Source: Bradyrhizobium semiaridum
GTDB lineage: Bacteria > Pseudomonadota > Alphaproteobacteria > Rhizobiales > Xanthobacteraceae
Assembly (NCBI RefSeq): GCF_020329505.1
Contig: NZ_JAGKJJ010000002.1
Coordinates: 248,001-312,000, forward strand
Direction of reading: 5' to 3'
DNA: 64,000 nucleotides
Shown here: positions 55,127-63,056 of the stretch, piece after piece
Layout of the letters: each line of letters begins with the position of its first letter
Numbering within the stretch: the stretch's first letter is position 1
Program-made: the position numbers and the translations under genes
Notes under the pieces: generated by a model
Seen by the model: the letters and a program-made list of their open reading frames with translations, nothing else
Told to the model about the DNA's origin: nothing
Databases searched by the model: none

Positions 55127-55237
55127 CGTCCCGGCGAAAGCCGGGACCCATAACCACAGGATTGGATTGTTGAAGAAGGTGCGGCCCCAGCATCGCGGAT
55201 CTTCAGTGGTTATGGGTCCCGGCTTTCGCCGGGACGA
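55127..55237. repeat. Intergenic inverted repeat, family B copy 4
   Basis: CGTCCCGGCGAAAGCCGGGA at the left and TCCCGGCTTTCGCCGGGACG at the right, a perfect 20 bp inverted pair. Inner ACCCATAACCAC and GTGGTTATGGGT also pair. Here CCGG replaces the CTGG of the other copies, with compensating change in both arms. Confidence 0.88.
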
Positions 55238-55273
55238 CACTGAGAATTTGGTGCCGCTAGTGGGCCATAGTCG

Positions 55274-56053
55274 CTATCGCAACGCCGCCAGCAACTCGTC
55301 GGGCTGCTCGACCATCATCATGTGGCCGGCACCCGGCAGCACCACTGTTCGCGCATTCGGCGTCGCGGCGGCCAGCGTCTTGCCGGCCTTCGCCGGTGTC
55401 ATCATATCGCGCTCGCCGAGGATGAAGGTCGCGGGCACCTTGACCGCGGCTGCGGCGGCGAGCGCATTCTGATAGGCGTTGCAGGCATTGAGGTCGTTGT
55501 ACAGCACGCCGGGCTTCGCCTCCTGCAGCACCCGCTGGGCGCCCTGGTGCATCCATAGGCCGGGCGCGAGACTGCCGCCGAGCTCGGCCTTGAAGCCGAG
55601 CCCCCAGATCGAGACCATGTCGATGGCAGCGGCGTCGTTGGCTTCGGCGGCCTTCAAGAGATCGGGCCCGACCGTCATGGTCGCGGCGGTGCCGATCAGC
55701 GCGAGACCGGAGACCTTGTCCGGATGCCGGGCCGAGGTCTCGAGCGCGATCAGCGAGCCCATCGAGTGGCCGATCAGCCGCGCCTTGCTCGCGCCGGCGG
55801 CAGCGATCAGATCAGCGGTCCAGTCGGCCATCTCGGCAATCGTCGCCAGCGGCTTGCCGGCGGAGCGGCCGTGGCCGGGCAGGTCCGGCGCCAGCACGGC
55901 AAAACCATGATGCGCGAACCAGCGGCTGTGCAGCGCCCAGGTCGAGGAATCGAAGCCGGCGCCATGCAGCATCACCACTGCCGGCAGCGAGGGATCGAAC
56001 GGCTTGCCGCCGGTGGCGATGAAGGTGTCCGATCCGTTGACGGAAAGCTGCAT
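55274..56053 (-). CDS. Alpha/beta-fold hydrolase
   Basis: 259 residues. Oxyanion region LHGAGFDSSTW, nucleophile elbow GHSMGS (Ser97), acid in FILGERDMMTP and His in LPGAGHMMM give a full catalytic triad. CAAAGGACTTAGGCAC precedes the ATG. It lies 4 bp after MetY on the same strand, so the two are co-transcribed. Esterase, thioesterase or homoserine acyl hydrolysis are conceivable; substrate unknown. Confidence 0.86.
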   Translation of the reverse strand: MQLSVNGSDTFIATGGKPFDPSLPAVVMLHGAGFDSSTWALHSRWFAHHGFAVLAPDLPGHGRSAGKPLATIAEMADWTADLIAAAGASKARLIGHSMGSLIALETSARHPDKVSGLALIGTAATMTVGPDLLKAAEANDAAAIDMVSIWGLGFKAELGGSLAPGLWMHQGAQRVLQEAKPGVLYNDLNACNAYQNALAAAAAVKVPATFILGERDMMTPAKAGKTLAAATPNARTVVLPGAGHMMMVEQPDELLAALR

Positions 56054-56057
56054 GTGC

Positions 56058-57353
56058 CTAAGTCCTTTGCGAGGCGCGCAGCGCCTGGCCGAGATCGTCG
56101 ATGATATCGTCAGCGGTTTCGATGCCGACCGACAGCCGCACCAGGTCCTCGCCGATGCCGGCGGCCTTGAGCTGTGCGGCATCCATCTGCTGATGCGTGG
56201 TGGAGGCCGGATGGATCACCAGCGTTTTGGCATCGCCGACATTGGCGAGATGGCTGATCAGCTTGAGCTGCTCGATGAACTTCTTGCCGGCGGCGCGCCC
56301 GCCCTTGATGCCGAAGCTGACGATCGAGCCGGCACCACGCGGCAGCAGTTTTTTCGCGAGCGCGTAGTCGGGATGGGTCTCCAGCGACGGATGCAGCACC
56401 CAGTCGACCGCCTTGTTCGCCGTCAAGAAGTCCAACACGGCGCTGGTGTTGCTGACGTGGCGGTCCATGCGGACGCCGAGCGTCTCGATGCCCTGCAACA
56501 GCTGGAACGCGTTGGTCGGCGACAGGCAGGCGCCGAAATCGCGCAGGCCCTCGGTGCGCGCGCGCATGATGAACGCGGCCCTGCCGAACTGCTCGTCGAA
56601 GACGATGCCGTGATAGCCGGCATAGGGCTCGGTGAGCTGCGGGAATTTGCCCGACGCGCGCCAGTCGAACCGGCCGCCGTCGACGATGACGCCGCCGATC
56701 GCGATGCCGTGGCCGCCCATCCACTTGGTCGCCGAGTTCATCGTGATGTCGGCGCCGAGTTCGATCGGCTGGCTAAGATAGGGCGTCGCAAAAGTGTTGT
56801 CGATCAGCAGCGGAACCTTCGCGTCGTGCGCGATCTGCGCGACGGCAGGAATGTCCAGCACCTCGAGGCCGGGATTGCCGATGGTCTCGCCGATCACCAG
56901 CCGCGTGTTCGGCCTGATCGCGGCGCGGAACTCGTCCAGCGCGCGCGGCTTCACGAAGGTCGTGGTGATGCCGAAGCGCGGCAGCGTATGCGCCAGCAGG
57001 TTGATGGTGCCGCCATAGAGCGAGGCGGAGGCGACGGTGTGGTCGCCGGCATTGAGCAGCGTCGCGATGGCAAGGTGCATCGCGGCCATGCCGCTCGCCG
57101 TGCAGATCGCGCCGACGCCGCATTCGAGCGCGGCGATGCGCTCTTCGAGCACGGCGGTCGTCGGGTTGGAGATGCGCGTGTAGATGTGCCCGGCGCGCTC
57201 CAGGTTGAACAGCGCCGCGGCGTGGTCGGCGTCCTGGAACACGTAGGACGTGGTCTGATAGATCGGCACGGCGCGCGCGCCCGTGGCAGGATCGGGCCGC
57301 TGGCCGGCGTGCAGGCTCAGGGTTTCGAAGGCAGGCGGCTTGGGTGCAGGCAT
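56058..57353 (-). CDS. metY: O-acetylhomoserine sulfhydrylase (MetY-type)
   Basis: 431 residues, PLP-dependent Cys/Met metabolism family. It has the MetY opening ETLSLHAGQRPDPATGARAVPIYQTTSYVF, the pyrophosphate-anchoring YTRISNPTT, SASLYGGTINL, and the PLP lysine in NSATKWMGGHG (near 208-211). The length fits MetY better than MetZ or MetB (about 390-400). It makes homocysteine from O-acetylhomoserine and sulfide, joining sulfur released by the sulfonate enzymes to methionine synthesis, although the two loci are 35 kb apart. Confidence 0.88.
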   Translation of the reverse strand: MPAPKPPAFETLSLHAGQRPDPATGARAVPIYQTTSYVFQDADHAAALFNLERAGHIYTRISNPTTAVLEERIAALECGVGAICTASGMAAMHLAIATLLNAGDHTVASASLYGGTINLLAHTLPRFGITTTFVKPRALDEFRAAIRPNTRLVIGETIGNPGLEVLDIPAVAQIAHDAKVPLLIDNTFATPYLSQPIELGADITMNSATKWMGGHGIAIGGVIVDGGRFDWRASGKFPQLTEPYAGYHGIVFDEQFGRAAFIMRARTEGLRDFGACLSPTNAFQLLQGIETLGVRMDRHVSNTSAVLDFLTANKAVDWVLHPSLETHPDYALAKKLLPRGAGSIVSFGIKGGRAAGKKFIEQLKLISHLANVGDAKTLVIHPASTTHQQMDAAQLKAAGIGEDLVRLSVGIETADDIIDDLGQALRASQRT

Positions 57354-57397
57354 GCGAAACTCGTCAGGTCGGTCGATGAAAGGATTGCCGCGTAGGG

Positions 57398-58702
57398 TTA
57401 TACGTGAACTGCGGTGCGAACGCGGCCGACATTGCCGAACACGCGCAAATAGCGCTCGACCTCGGACGGGATGCCGGTCGCCTTCTCCGGATTGTCGGAG
57501 AGTTTTACGGCCGGGCGGCCGTCGACCGACGTCACCTTGCAGACGATCGAGATCGGGTCGAGCTCGGTCGAGCCGTCGGGCGCGCAGCCGACGAAGTCAT
57601 TGGTGAGGTTGGTGCCCCAGCCAAAGCTGATGCGGACGCGTCCCCTGAAGTGGTGGTAGGTCTCCTCGATCGAGCCGACATCCATCGCATCGGAGAACAC
57701 CAAAAGCTTCTCCCGGGGATCGCGGCCCTTCTGCTTCCACCATTTGATGATGTCTTCGCCCGCCGCGATCGGCGGCGCGCTGTCGGGACGAAAGCCGGTC
57801 CAGTCGGCCACCCAGTCCGGCGCGTCGCGCAGGAACGGTTTTGTGCCGAACGCGTCGGGCAGCGCGATCAGCAAATTGCCGCCATAGGTGTGGCGCCACT
57901 GGTCGAGGATGCGATAGGGCGCCCAGCGCAGCTCCTCATCGGAATTGGCGAGCGCGGCAGCCACCATCGGCAGCTCATGCGCATTGGTGCCGATCGCCTC
58001 GAGATCGTTGTCCATCGCCAGGAGCACGTTCGACGTCCCTGTGAAGGACGGGCCGAGGCCTTCCTTCACCGCCTCGACGCACCAGCGCTGCCAGAGAAAA
58101 CCGTGGCGGCGACGGGTGCCGAAATCGGACAGCCGCAGGCCGTCCAGCTTGCGCAGCCGCTCGACCTTGGCCCACAGTTTTGCTTTGGCGCGGGCGTAGA
58201 TCACGTCGAGCGCGAAGCGGCCATAGTCCTTGGTCGCCGCGCGCGAGCGCAGCTCGTTGAGGATCGCGAGCGCCGGGATCTCCCACATCGTGGTGTGGGT
58301 CCAGGGTCCGTGGAAGTGCAGCTCATACTGGCCGTCGACCTTGTGCAGCTCGTATTCGGGCAGGCGGAAGTTCGAGAGCCAGTTGATGAAGTCAGGCGAG
58401 AACATCTGGGTCTTGCCGTAGAACGTGTTGCCGGCGAGCCAGATCAATTCCTTCTTGGAGAAGCGGATGGTGCGGGCGTGATCGAGCTGCGCGCGCAGCT
58501 CGCCCTCGTCGATGACCTCGGCGAGCTTGATATGGGTCGAGCGGTTGATCACCGAAAAGGTCGTGCGGGTGTCCGGATAGCATTCCCGGATCATCTGCTG
58601 CATCAACAGCTTGTAGAAATCAGTGTCGAGCAGGCTGCGCACGATCGGGTCGAGCCGCCAGCCGTGGTTGTAGGTCCGGGTCGCGATATCTGTCACGGTC
58701 AT
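57398..58702 (-). CDS. pncB: Nicotinate phosphoribosyltransferase
   Basis: 434 residues. Converts nicotinate and PRPP to nicotinate mononucleotide for NAD salvage. Signatures: [15 protein letters not shown] (near 24-38), [15 protein letters not shown] (191-205), and the phosphorylated His in GTNAHELPM (His242), with GWGTNLTND nearer the C-terminus. It begins 61 bp after the nicB stop on the same strand, so it may be transcribed with the nicotinate hydroxylase genes. Confidence 0.95.
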   Translation of the reverse strand: MTVTDIATRTYNHGWRLDPIVRSLLDTDFYKLLMQQMIRECYPDTRTTFSVINRSTHIKLAEVIDEGELRAQLDHARTIRFSKKELIWLAGNTFYGKTQMFSPDFINWLSNFRLPEYELHKVDGQYELHFHGPWTHTTMWEIPALAILNELRSRAATKDYGRFALDVIYARAKAKLWAKVERLRKLDGLRLSDFGTRRRHGFLWQRWCVEAVKEGLGPSFTGTSNVLLAMDNDLEAIGTNAHELPMVAAALANSDEELRWAPYRILDQWRHTYGGNLLIALPDAFGTKPFLRDAPDWVADWTGFRPDSAPPIAAGEDIIKWWKQKGRDPREKLLVFSDAMDVGSIEETYHHFRGRVRISFGWGTNLTNDFVGCAPDGSTELDPISIVCKVTSVDGRPAVKLSDNPEKATGIPSEVERYLRVFGNVGRVRTAVHV

Positions 58703-58763
58703 GCGGGAACTCTAGCCTGCCGGACGCCGCGCGCCCAGTGGGTTTCGGGCGGAACATGGCAGG

Positions 58764-61700
58764 TCATCGCGCTATGGTCTGCCGGATACGGCCGACGGTT
58801 GCAGCGACGCCGGTCCATTCAGGCTTGCCCGGGGCAAATTGCCGCCGGAGGAAGCCGACCAGTTCGGCGACCTGGCTGTCGGTCATGCTGTCCTTGAAGG
58901 CCGGCATGTAACCGAGATCGGTCACAGCGGGCTTGGCGATGCCGTGCAGGATCACCTGGATCAGATTGTCTGGCACGTCGCTGTGCAGATTGCTGTTCAG
59001 CGCCAAAGACGGCCGGCTGCCGAACAACGGCGGGCCGCCGACCTCGTGGCACACCGCGCAGGCGCCCTGATAGGTCCGCGCGCCCGCGGAGGCAGCACCG
59101 GTCACGGCGGTGCCGGCTTCGAGCTTGGCGACCAGCGCCTCATGCGCCGGCCGGTCGGCGGGCTCATTGAATGAGGCGAGGTAGACGGCCATCGCGCGGA
59201 TGTCCTGGTCCGGCAGTGCAGCCAGCTCCTTCACGACCGGCGCCATCGGTCCCGCAGCGACGCCATGGAGGCGGGACTGGCCCGTGCGCAGATAAGCGTA
59301 GAGCTCGTTCTCGCTCCAGGGGATCGGCGCCTTCGACAGCGAGGTCAGCGCTGGCGCCTCCCACCCCTCGGCAAAGCCGCCGGCGAGATACGCGCGTTGC
59401 TGCTCCGCGCCGAGCGCGTTGCGCGGCGAGTGGCAGGCGCTGCAATGGCCGAGACCCTCGATCAGATAGGCGCCGCGATTCCAGACCTCCGATTTGGACG
59501 GATCGGGCCGGAACGTATCGGGCTGATGGAACAGCGCATTCCATCCGGCGAGCAGCGGACGCAGGTTGAACGGGAAGGCGAGCGCGTTCGGCGGCGTCTC
59601 GGCGCGCACCGGCGCCTGCGCGATCAGATAGGCGTAGAGCGCCTGCAGGTCGGCGTCGCTTGCCCTGGCAAAATGCGTGTAGGGAAACGCCGGGTAGAGG
59701 TGCCGTCCGTCGCGATGGATGCCCTCGCGCATCGCGCGCTCGAACGCAGGATACGACCAGGCGCCGATGCCGGTGGCCACATCGGGCGTGATGTTGGTCG
59801 CGTAGATCGTGCCGAACGGTGTCTCGAGCGGGCGGCCGCCGGCATTCAGGACGCCGTTGTCCGCGGTGTGGCAGACGGCGCAGGCGCCGAGGGCCGCAAG
59901 CTCCTTGCCGCGTGCGATCGTCGCCGCGGAGAAGACCGAGGCATCGGTCCGGGTGATCGGCGCGATCGCGCGCCAGGGCAGCACCGCCGCGCCGATGCCG
60001 ATCGCGGCGGCGCAGAGCGCAGCCGCACCAGCGAGGATGCCGCCGCGCTTGACGAACGGGTTCTGCCATTTGTTGCGCTGAACCGGTTGAGGAGGCGGCG
60101 CAAGCGCGGCCGCCGGCTGCTCGCCGTGCAACCCCTTGACGATGCGTTCCGGCGTGAACGGCAGCTCGCGGAACCGCACACCGGTCGCGTCATAGATCGC
60201 GTTGGCGATCGCGGCGGCGCTCGGCACCGAGGCGGACTCGCCGACGCCGAGCGGCGGCTGGTCCTGCCGCGGCAGCATCAGCACGTCGATCTTGGGCAGC
60301 TCGGGGAATTTGATGATGGGGTAGGCGCCCCATTCCCGCGCCGTCACCGCGCCGCGCTCGAAGGAGACTTCCTCCATCAGCGCGCGGCTGGTCGACTGGA
60401 TGACGTTGCCCTCGATCTGGTGGCGCACGCCCTCCGGATTGATCATCAATCCGGAATCCTGGCCGGCGACGACGCGCGTCACGCTGACGTCGCCGGTCGC
60501 CTTGTTGACGGCGACGTCGGCGATCCACGCCGACCACGCCGCACCGTAGCCGGGAAACTTGCTGTGCACGTAGAGCGCATAGGCGAAGCCGCGGCCGCGC
60601 ACGATGTCGCCTTCCGGCTCGGGTTCCTGTCGCACCGGACGCGGCGTCCAGCCGGCGCGTTCGGCGACCGCGTTGACGAGATCGATCGCGCGCTTGTCCT
60701 TCAGATAGCGCAGGCGATATTCGATCGGATCGACCTCGGCCTCGGCGGCGAGCTCGTCGATATAGCATTCATGCGCAAAGGTGTTCGGCAGCGCGGAGAC
60801 GCCGCGAAGCCACGACGCGCGCACGATCGGCGGCATGTCGTTGGCGACGACGCGCAGGTTCTCGTAGTCGTAGGGCGGGATCGCGGTGCGGTCACCCATC
60901 TCGAACACGGCCGGCGTCGGCGCAATGCGTCCGGTGAGCAGCAGCGCCAATGTCGGCGCGCCGTTCGAGGGATAGCGCGTGGAAAAATCGTAACCGGCGA
61001 CGCTGCCGTCAGCGTTGAGCCCGCCATTGACATCCATCAGCTGTGCGGTGCCCTTCGGCTCCCAGGCATGCTCCTGCTCGCGGGTGAGCTGGACGCGCAC
61101 GGGACGGCCGACCGCGCGCGACAACAGCAGCGCATCGGCGGAGACGTCGTCGGCGCAGTTGCGGCCGTAGCAGCCGGCCGCTTCCAGCCTGATCAATTCG
61201 ATCTCGGATTCGGGCCGCTCGATCAGCAGCGCGAGATCGCCGCGCAGGATGTGCGGGTTCTGCGTGCCGGACCAGACGCGGATCGTGGCGCTGTCGTAGT
61301 CGGCGACTGCGCAGGACGGACCGATCGAGCCGTGCATCTGGTACGGCCAGACGTAGGTCCGCTGCATCGGTTTTGCGGCCGCGGCAATCGCGGCATCGAC
61401 ATCGCCCTTGTCAATCAGCTGGCGCGGCGTCGAGGGGTTGGCGCGCAGCGCCCGCTCGATGTTCGAGAGATCGGTCAGCGCCGGTCCCGGCTTCCATGTC
61501 ACCTTGAGCTGCGCCGCCGCCTTGATCGCATTCTCTTCGCGCTCGGCGACGACGCCGACGAAGTCGCCGATCCGCACCACCGCGACGAGGCCGGGGATAT
61601 CACGCACCGAAGCCTCGTCGACCGCGATCAGGCTGGTGCCGACGAACGGGCCGGCATCGACGCCGGCATAGGGCGGGCGGACGACGCGGCCGTGCAGCAT

Positions 61701-62294
61701 GCCGGGGACACGCACGTCATGGACATAGACCGGTTCGCCGGTCGCCTTCGCCGGCAGGTCGACGCGCGGCACCGATCTGCCGACGATGGAATAGGCGCTG
61801 ACGTCCTTGACGGGGACATCGTCGGTCAGTTCGAGCCGGATCGTCTCGTCCGCGATCAATTCGCCATAGCTGATGCTGCGGTTGTCATGGCCGCGGATCA
61901 GTCCGTCCTCGATGGTGAGGTCCTCGACCGGCAGTTCGAGACGCTCGGCCGCACGTGCGATCAGAAAGTGCCGCGCCTGTGCGGCGGCCTTGCGCAGCGG
62001 GACGGCGGTGATCTGGATGGTCTCGCTCGCGATCGTCGCGCCCTGGTTCGGCACCACGGCGGTATCGCCGAGGATCACGACCACACGGGCAAAGGAGACG
62101 TCGAGCTCCTCGGCGACGATCTGGCCGAGCGCGGTGCGGATGCCGGTGCCGAGGTCGACATGGCCGTTATAGGCATTGACCGAACCGTCGGCGGTGATGC
62201 TGACGAAGGTCTCGAACGCGCCTTCCGCGCCCAGCACCGCGGAGCGGACGACCGACAGCGAGCCGCGCTTGCCTTGCTCCGCATCGGCCATCAA
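58764..62294 (-). CDS. nicB: Nicotinate dehydrogenase, molybdopterin and cytochrome c subunit
   Basis: 1176 residues. Residues about 1-735 are a molybdopterin-binding xanthine-dehydrogenase-type domain (FETFVSITADGSVNAYNGHVD; a Glu-rich VGESASVPSAAAIANAI near its end). A single membrane helix follows near 748-774 (GGILAGAAALCAAAIGIGAAV), then a triheme cytochrome c part with CAVCH (805-809), CSACH (951-955) and CAVCH (1079-1083). This is the layout and length of NicB of Pseudomonas putida, where electrons go from nicotinate via FeS and haems to the respiratory chain. ATGA overlap with nicA. The neighbouring 6-hydroxynicotinate-reductase-like gene supports nicotinate as substrate; isoquinoline-type oxidoreductases share the fold. 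Confidence 0.85.
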   Translation of the reverse strand: MMADAEQGKRGSLSVVRSAVLGAEGAFETFVSITADGSVNAYNGHVDLGTGIRTALGQIVAEELDVSFARVVVILGDTAVVPNQGATIASETIQITAVPLRKAAAQARHFLIARAAERLELPVEDLTIEDGLIRGHDNRSISYGELIADETIRLELTDDVPVKDVSAYSIVGRSVPRVDLPAKATGEPVYVHDVRVPGMLHGRVVRPPYAGVDAGPFVGTSLIAVDEASVRDIPGLVAVVRIGDFVGVVAEREENAIKAAAQLKVTWKPGPALTDLSNIERALRANPSTPRQLIDKGDVDAAIAAAAKPMQRTYVWPYQMHGSIGPSCAVADYDSATIRVWSGTQNPHILRGDLALLIERPESEIELIRLEAAGCYGRNCADDVSADALLLSRAVGRPVRVQLTREQEHAWEPKGTAQLMDVNGGLNADGSVAGYDFSTRYPSNGAPTLALLLTGRIAPTPAVFEMGDRTAIPPYDYENLRVVANDMPPIVRASWLRGVSALPNTFAHECYIDELAAEAEVDPIEYRLRYLKDKRAIDLVNAVAERAGWTPRPVRQEPEPEGDIVRGRGFAYALYVHSKFPGYGAAWSAWIADVAVNKATGDVSVTRVVAGQDSGLMINPEGVRHQIEGNVIQSTSRALMEEVSFERGAVTAREWGAYPIIKFPELPKIDVLMLPRQDQPPLGVGESASVPSAAAIANAIYDATGVRFRELPFTPERIVKGLHGEQPAAALAPPPQPVQRNKWQNPFVKRGGILAGAAALCAAAIGIGAAVLPWRAIAPITRTDASVFSAATIARGKELAALGACAVCHTADNGVLNAGGRPLETPFGTIYATNITPDVATGIGAWSYPAFERAMREGIHRDGRHLYPAFPYTHFARASDADLQALYAYLIAQAPVRAETPPNALAFPFNLRPLLAGWNALFHQPDTFRPDPSKSEVWNRGAYLIEGLGHCSACHSPRNALGAEQQRAYLAGGFAEGWEAPALTSLSKAPIPWSENELYAYLRTGQSRLHGVAAGPMAPVVKELAALPDQDIRAMAVYLASFNEPADRPAHEALVAKLEAGTAVTGAASAGARTYQGACAVCHEVGGPPLFGSRPSLALNSNLHSDVPDNLIQVILHGIAKPAVTDLGYMPAFKDSMTDSQVAELVGFLRRQFAPGKPEWTGVAATVGRIRQTIAR

Positions 62295-62758
62295 TCGCGC
62301 GCCTCGAGCGTATGGCCGGCAGCGCGCATCGCGGCGCGGATGATTTCAATGTGCGCGCCGCAGCGGCACAGATTATAGCGCAGCGCTTCCAGCACCTCCT
62401 GCTCGGAGGGCGTAGCGTTACGCGCGAGCAGCGCCTTGGTGGTGATGATCATGCCGTTGAGGCAATAGCCGCATTGCGCGGCCTGCTCGCGAATAAAGGC
62501 GTCCTGCACGGGATCGGGACACTCGCGCGTGCCGAGTCCTTCGAGCGTCACGATGTCGCGGTTCGCGCAGCCTTCGATCGGGATCACGCAGGATCGCGCG
62601 GCGACGCCGTCGATCAGCACCGCGCAGGCGCCGCATTCGCCGAGGCCGCAGCCGTACTTCGGTCCGTTCAATTGGAGATCGTTGCGCAGCACGTAGAGCA
62701 ATGCGGTGTCGGGAGCGGCGTCGACGTCATGATTCCTGCCGTTCACGGTCAGGCGCAT
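62291..62758 (-). CDS. nicA: Nicotinate dehydrogenase, [2Fe-2S] subunit
   Basis: 155 residues, close to the 157 of P. putida NicA. Plant-type ferredoxin cluster in GCGLGECGACAVLIDG and the second cluster in CGYCLNGM and NLCRCGAH. The frame is open upstream, but the ATG at 62758 gives the standard N-terminus MRLTVNG and is preceded by GAGGGGAGAA. It transfers electrons from the molybdenum centre of NicB. Confidence 0.88.
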   Translation of the reverse strand: MRLTVNGRNHDVDAAPDTALLYVLRNDLQLNGPKYGCGLGECGACAVLIDGVAARSCVIPIEGCANRDIVTLEGLGTRECPDPVQDAFIREQAAQCGYCLNGMIITTKALLARNATPSEQEVLEALRYNLCRCGAHIEIIRAAMRAAGHTLEARD

Positions 62759-62819
62759 CGCCCTGGTTCTCCCCTCGTGTTTGCGCTGCAATGCGAGCGT
62801 CGGATCGCCGGCGAGGATA

Positions 62820-62837
62820 ACGTTTGTATACAAACGT
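62820..62837. promoter_or_regulatory. Perfect 18 bp palindrome upstream of nicA
   Basis: ACGTTTGTATACAAACGT, 62 bp from the nicA start. Its TTTGTATACAAA core is close to the second site (62971-62990), TTCGTACACGAA. Such TTGTATACAA-like palindromes are typical of FCD-type GntR regulators. No regulator gene for it is in the window. Confidence 0.7.
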
Positions 62838-62943
62838 GCAAGCGGCGGCATGCCGCGCTGCAGCGCGTGCCCGCTTTATGAACAGGGCGGCTAGGCAAAT
62901 GGATTATTATTCGGCAGCAGCAGCTTTTGCTCGCGATGGCCGC

Positions 62944-62990
62944 TTGACAGGTTTCGGGTCCGCGCGCAGGATCATTCGTACACGAATGAT
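62944..62990 (+). promoter_or_regulatory. Candidate promoter and operator for the 6-hydroxynicotinate-reductase-like gene
   Basis: TTGACA at 62944-62949 is a full -35 match; a weak -10 (CAGGAT) would lie at 62967-62972. The inverted repeat ATCATTCGT-AC-ACGAATGAT at 62971-62990 starts at this -10, so a bound repressor would block initiation. It matches the nicA-side palindrome in its TTYGTAYACRAA core. Confidence 0.6.
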
Positions 62991-63011
62991 ATCGGCGGAG
63001 GGATGCGAAGT

Positions 63012-63056
63012 ATGATCGACCGCCGCCTCAAGTCCAGGCTTGGTCACGATGGCTGA
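63012..63056 (+). CDS. Possible 14-residue leader peptide overlapping the next start
   Basis: ATG at 63012, nine bases after a strong GGAGGG ribosome site, opens MIDRRLKSRLGHDG and stops at 63056, inside the first codons of the reductase gene (ATG 63049). The reductase ATG itself has only a weak ribosome site, and its own frame is closed at 63013. The arrangement suggests translational coupling. No regulatory amino-acid run is seen. Confidence 0.4.
   Translation: MIDRRLKSRLGHDG

Noticed and set aside
59265..62378. A 1037-codon plus-strand frame opposite nicB
   Set aside because: Antisense shadow; the opposite strand carries three CxxCH motifs, a membrane helix and the molybdopterin domain in order.
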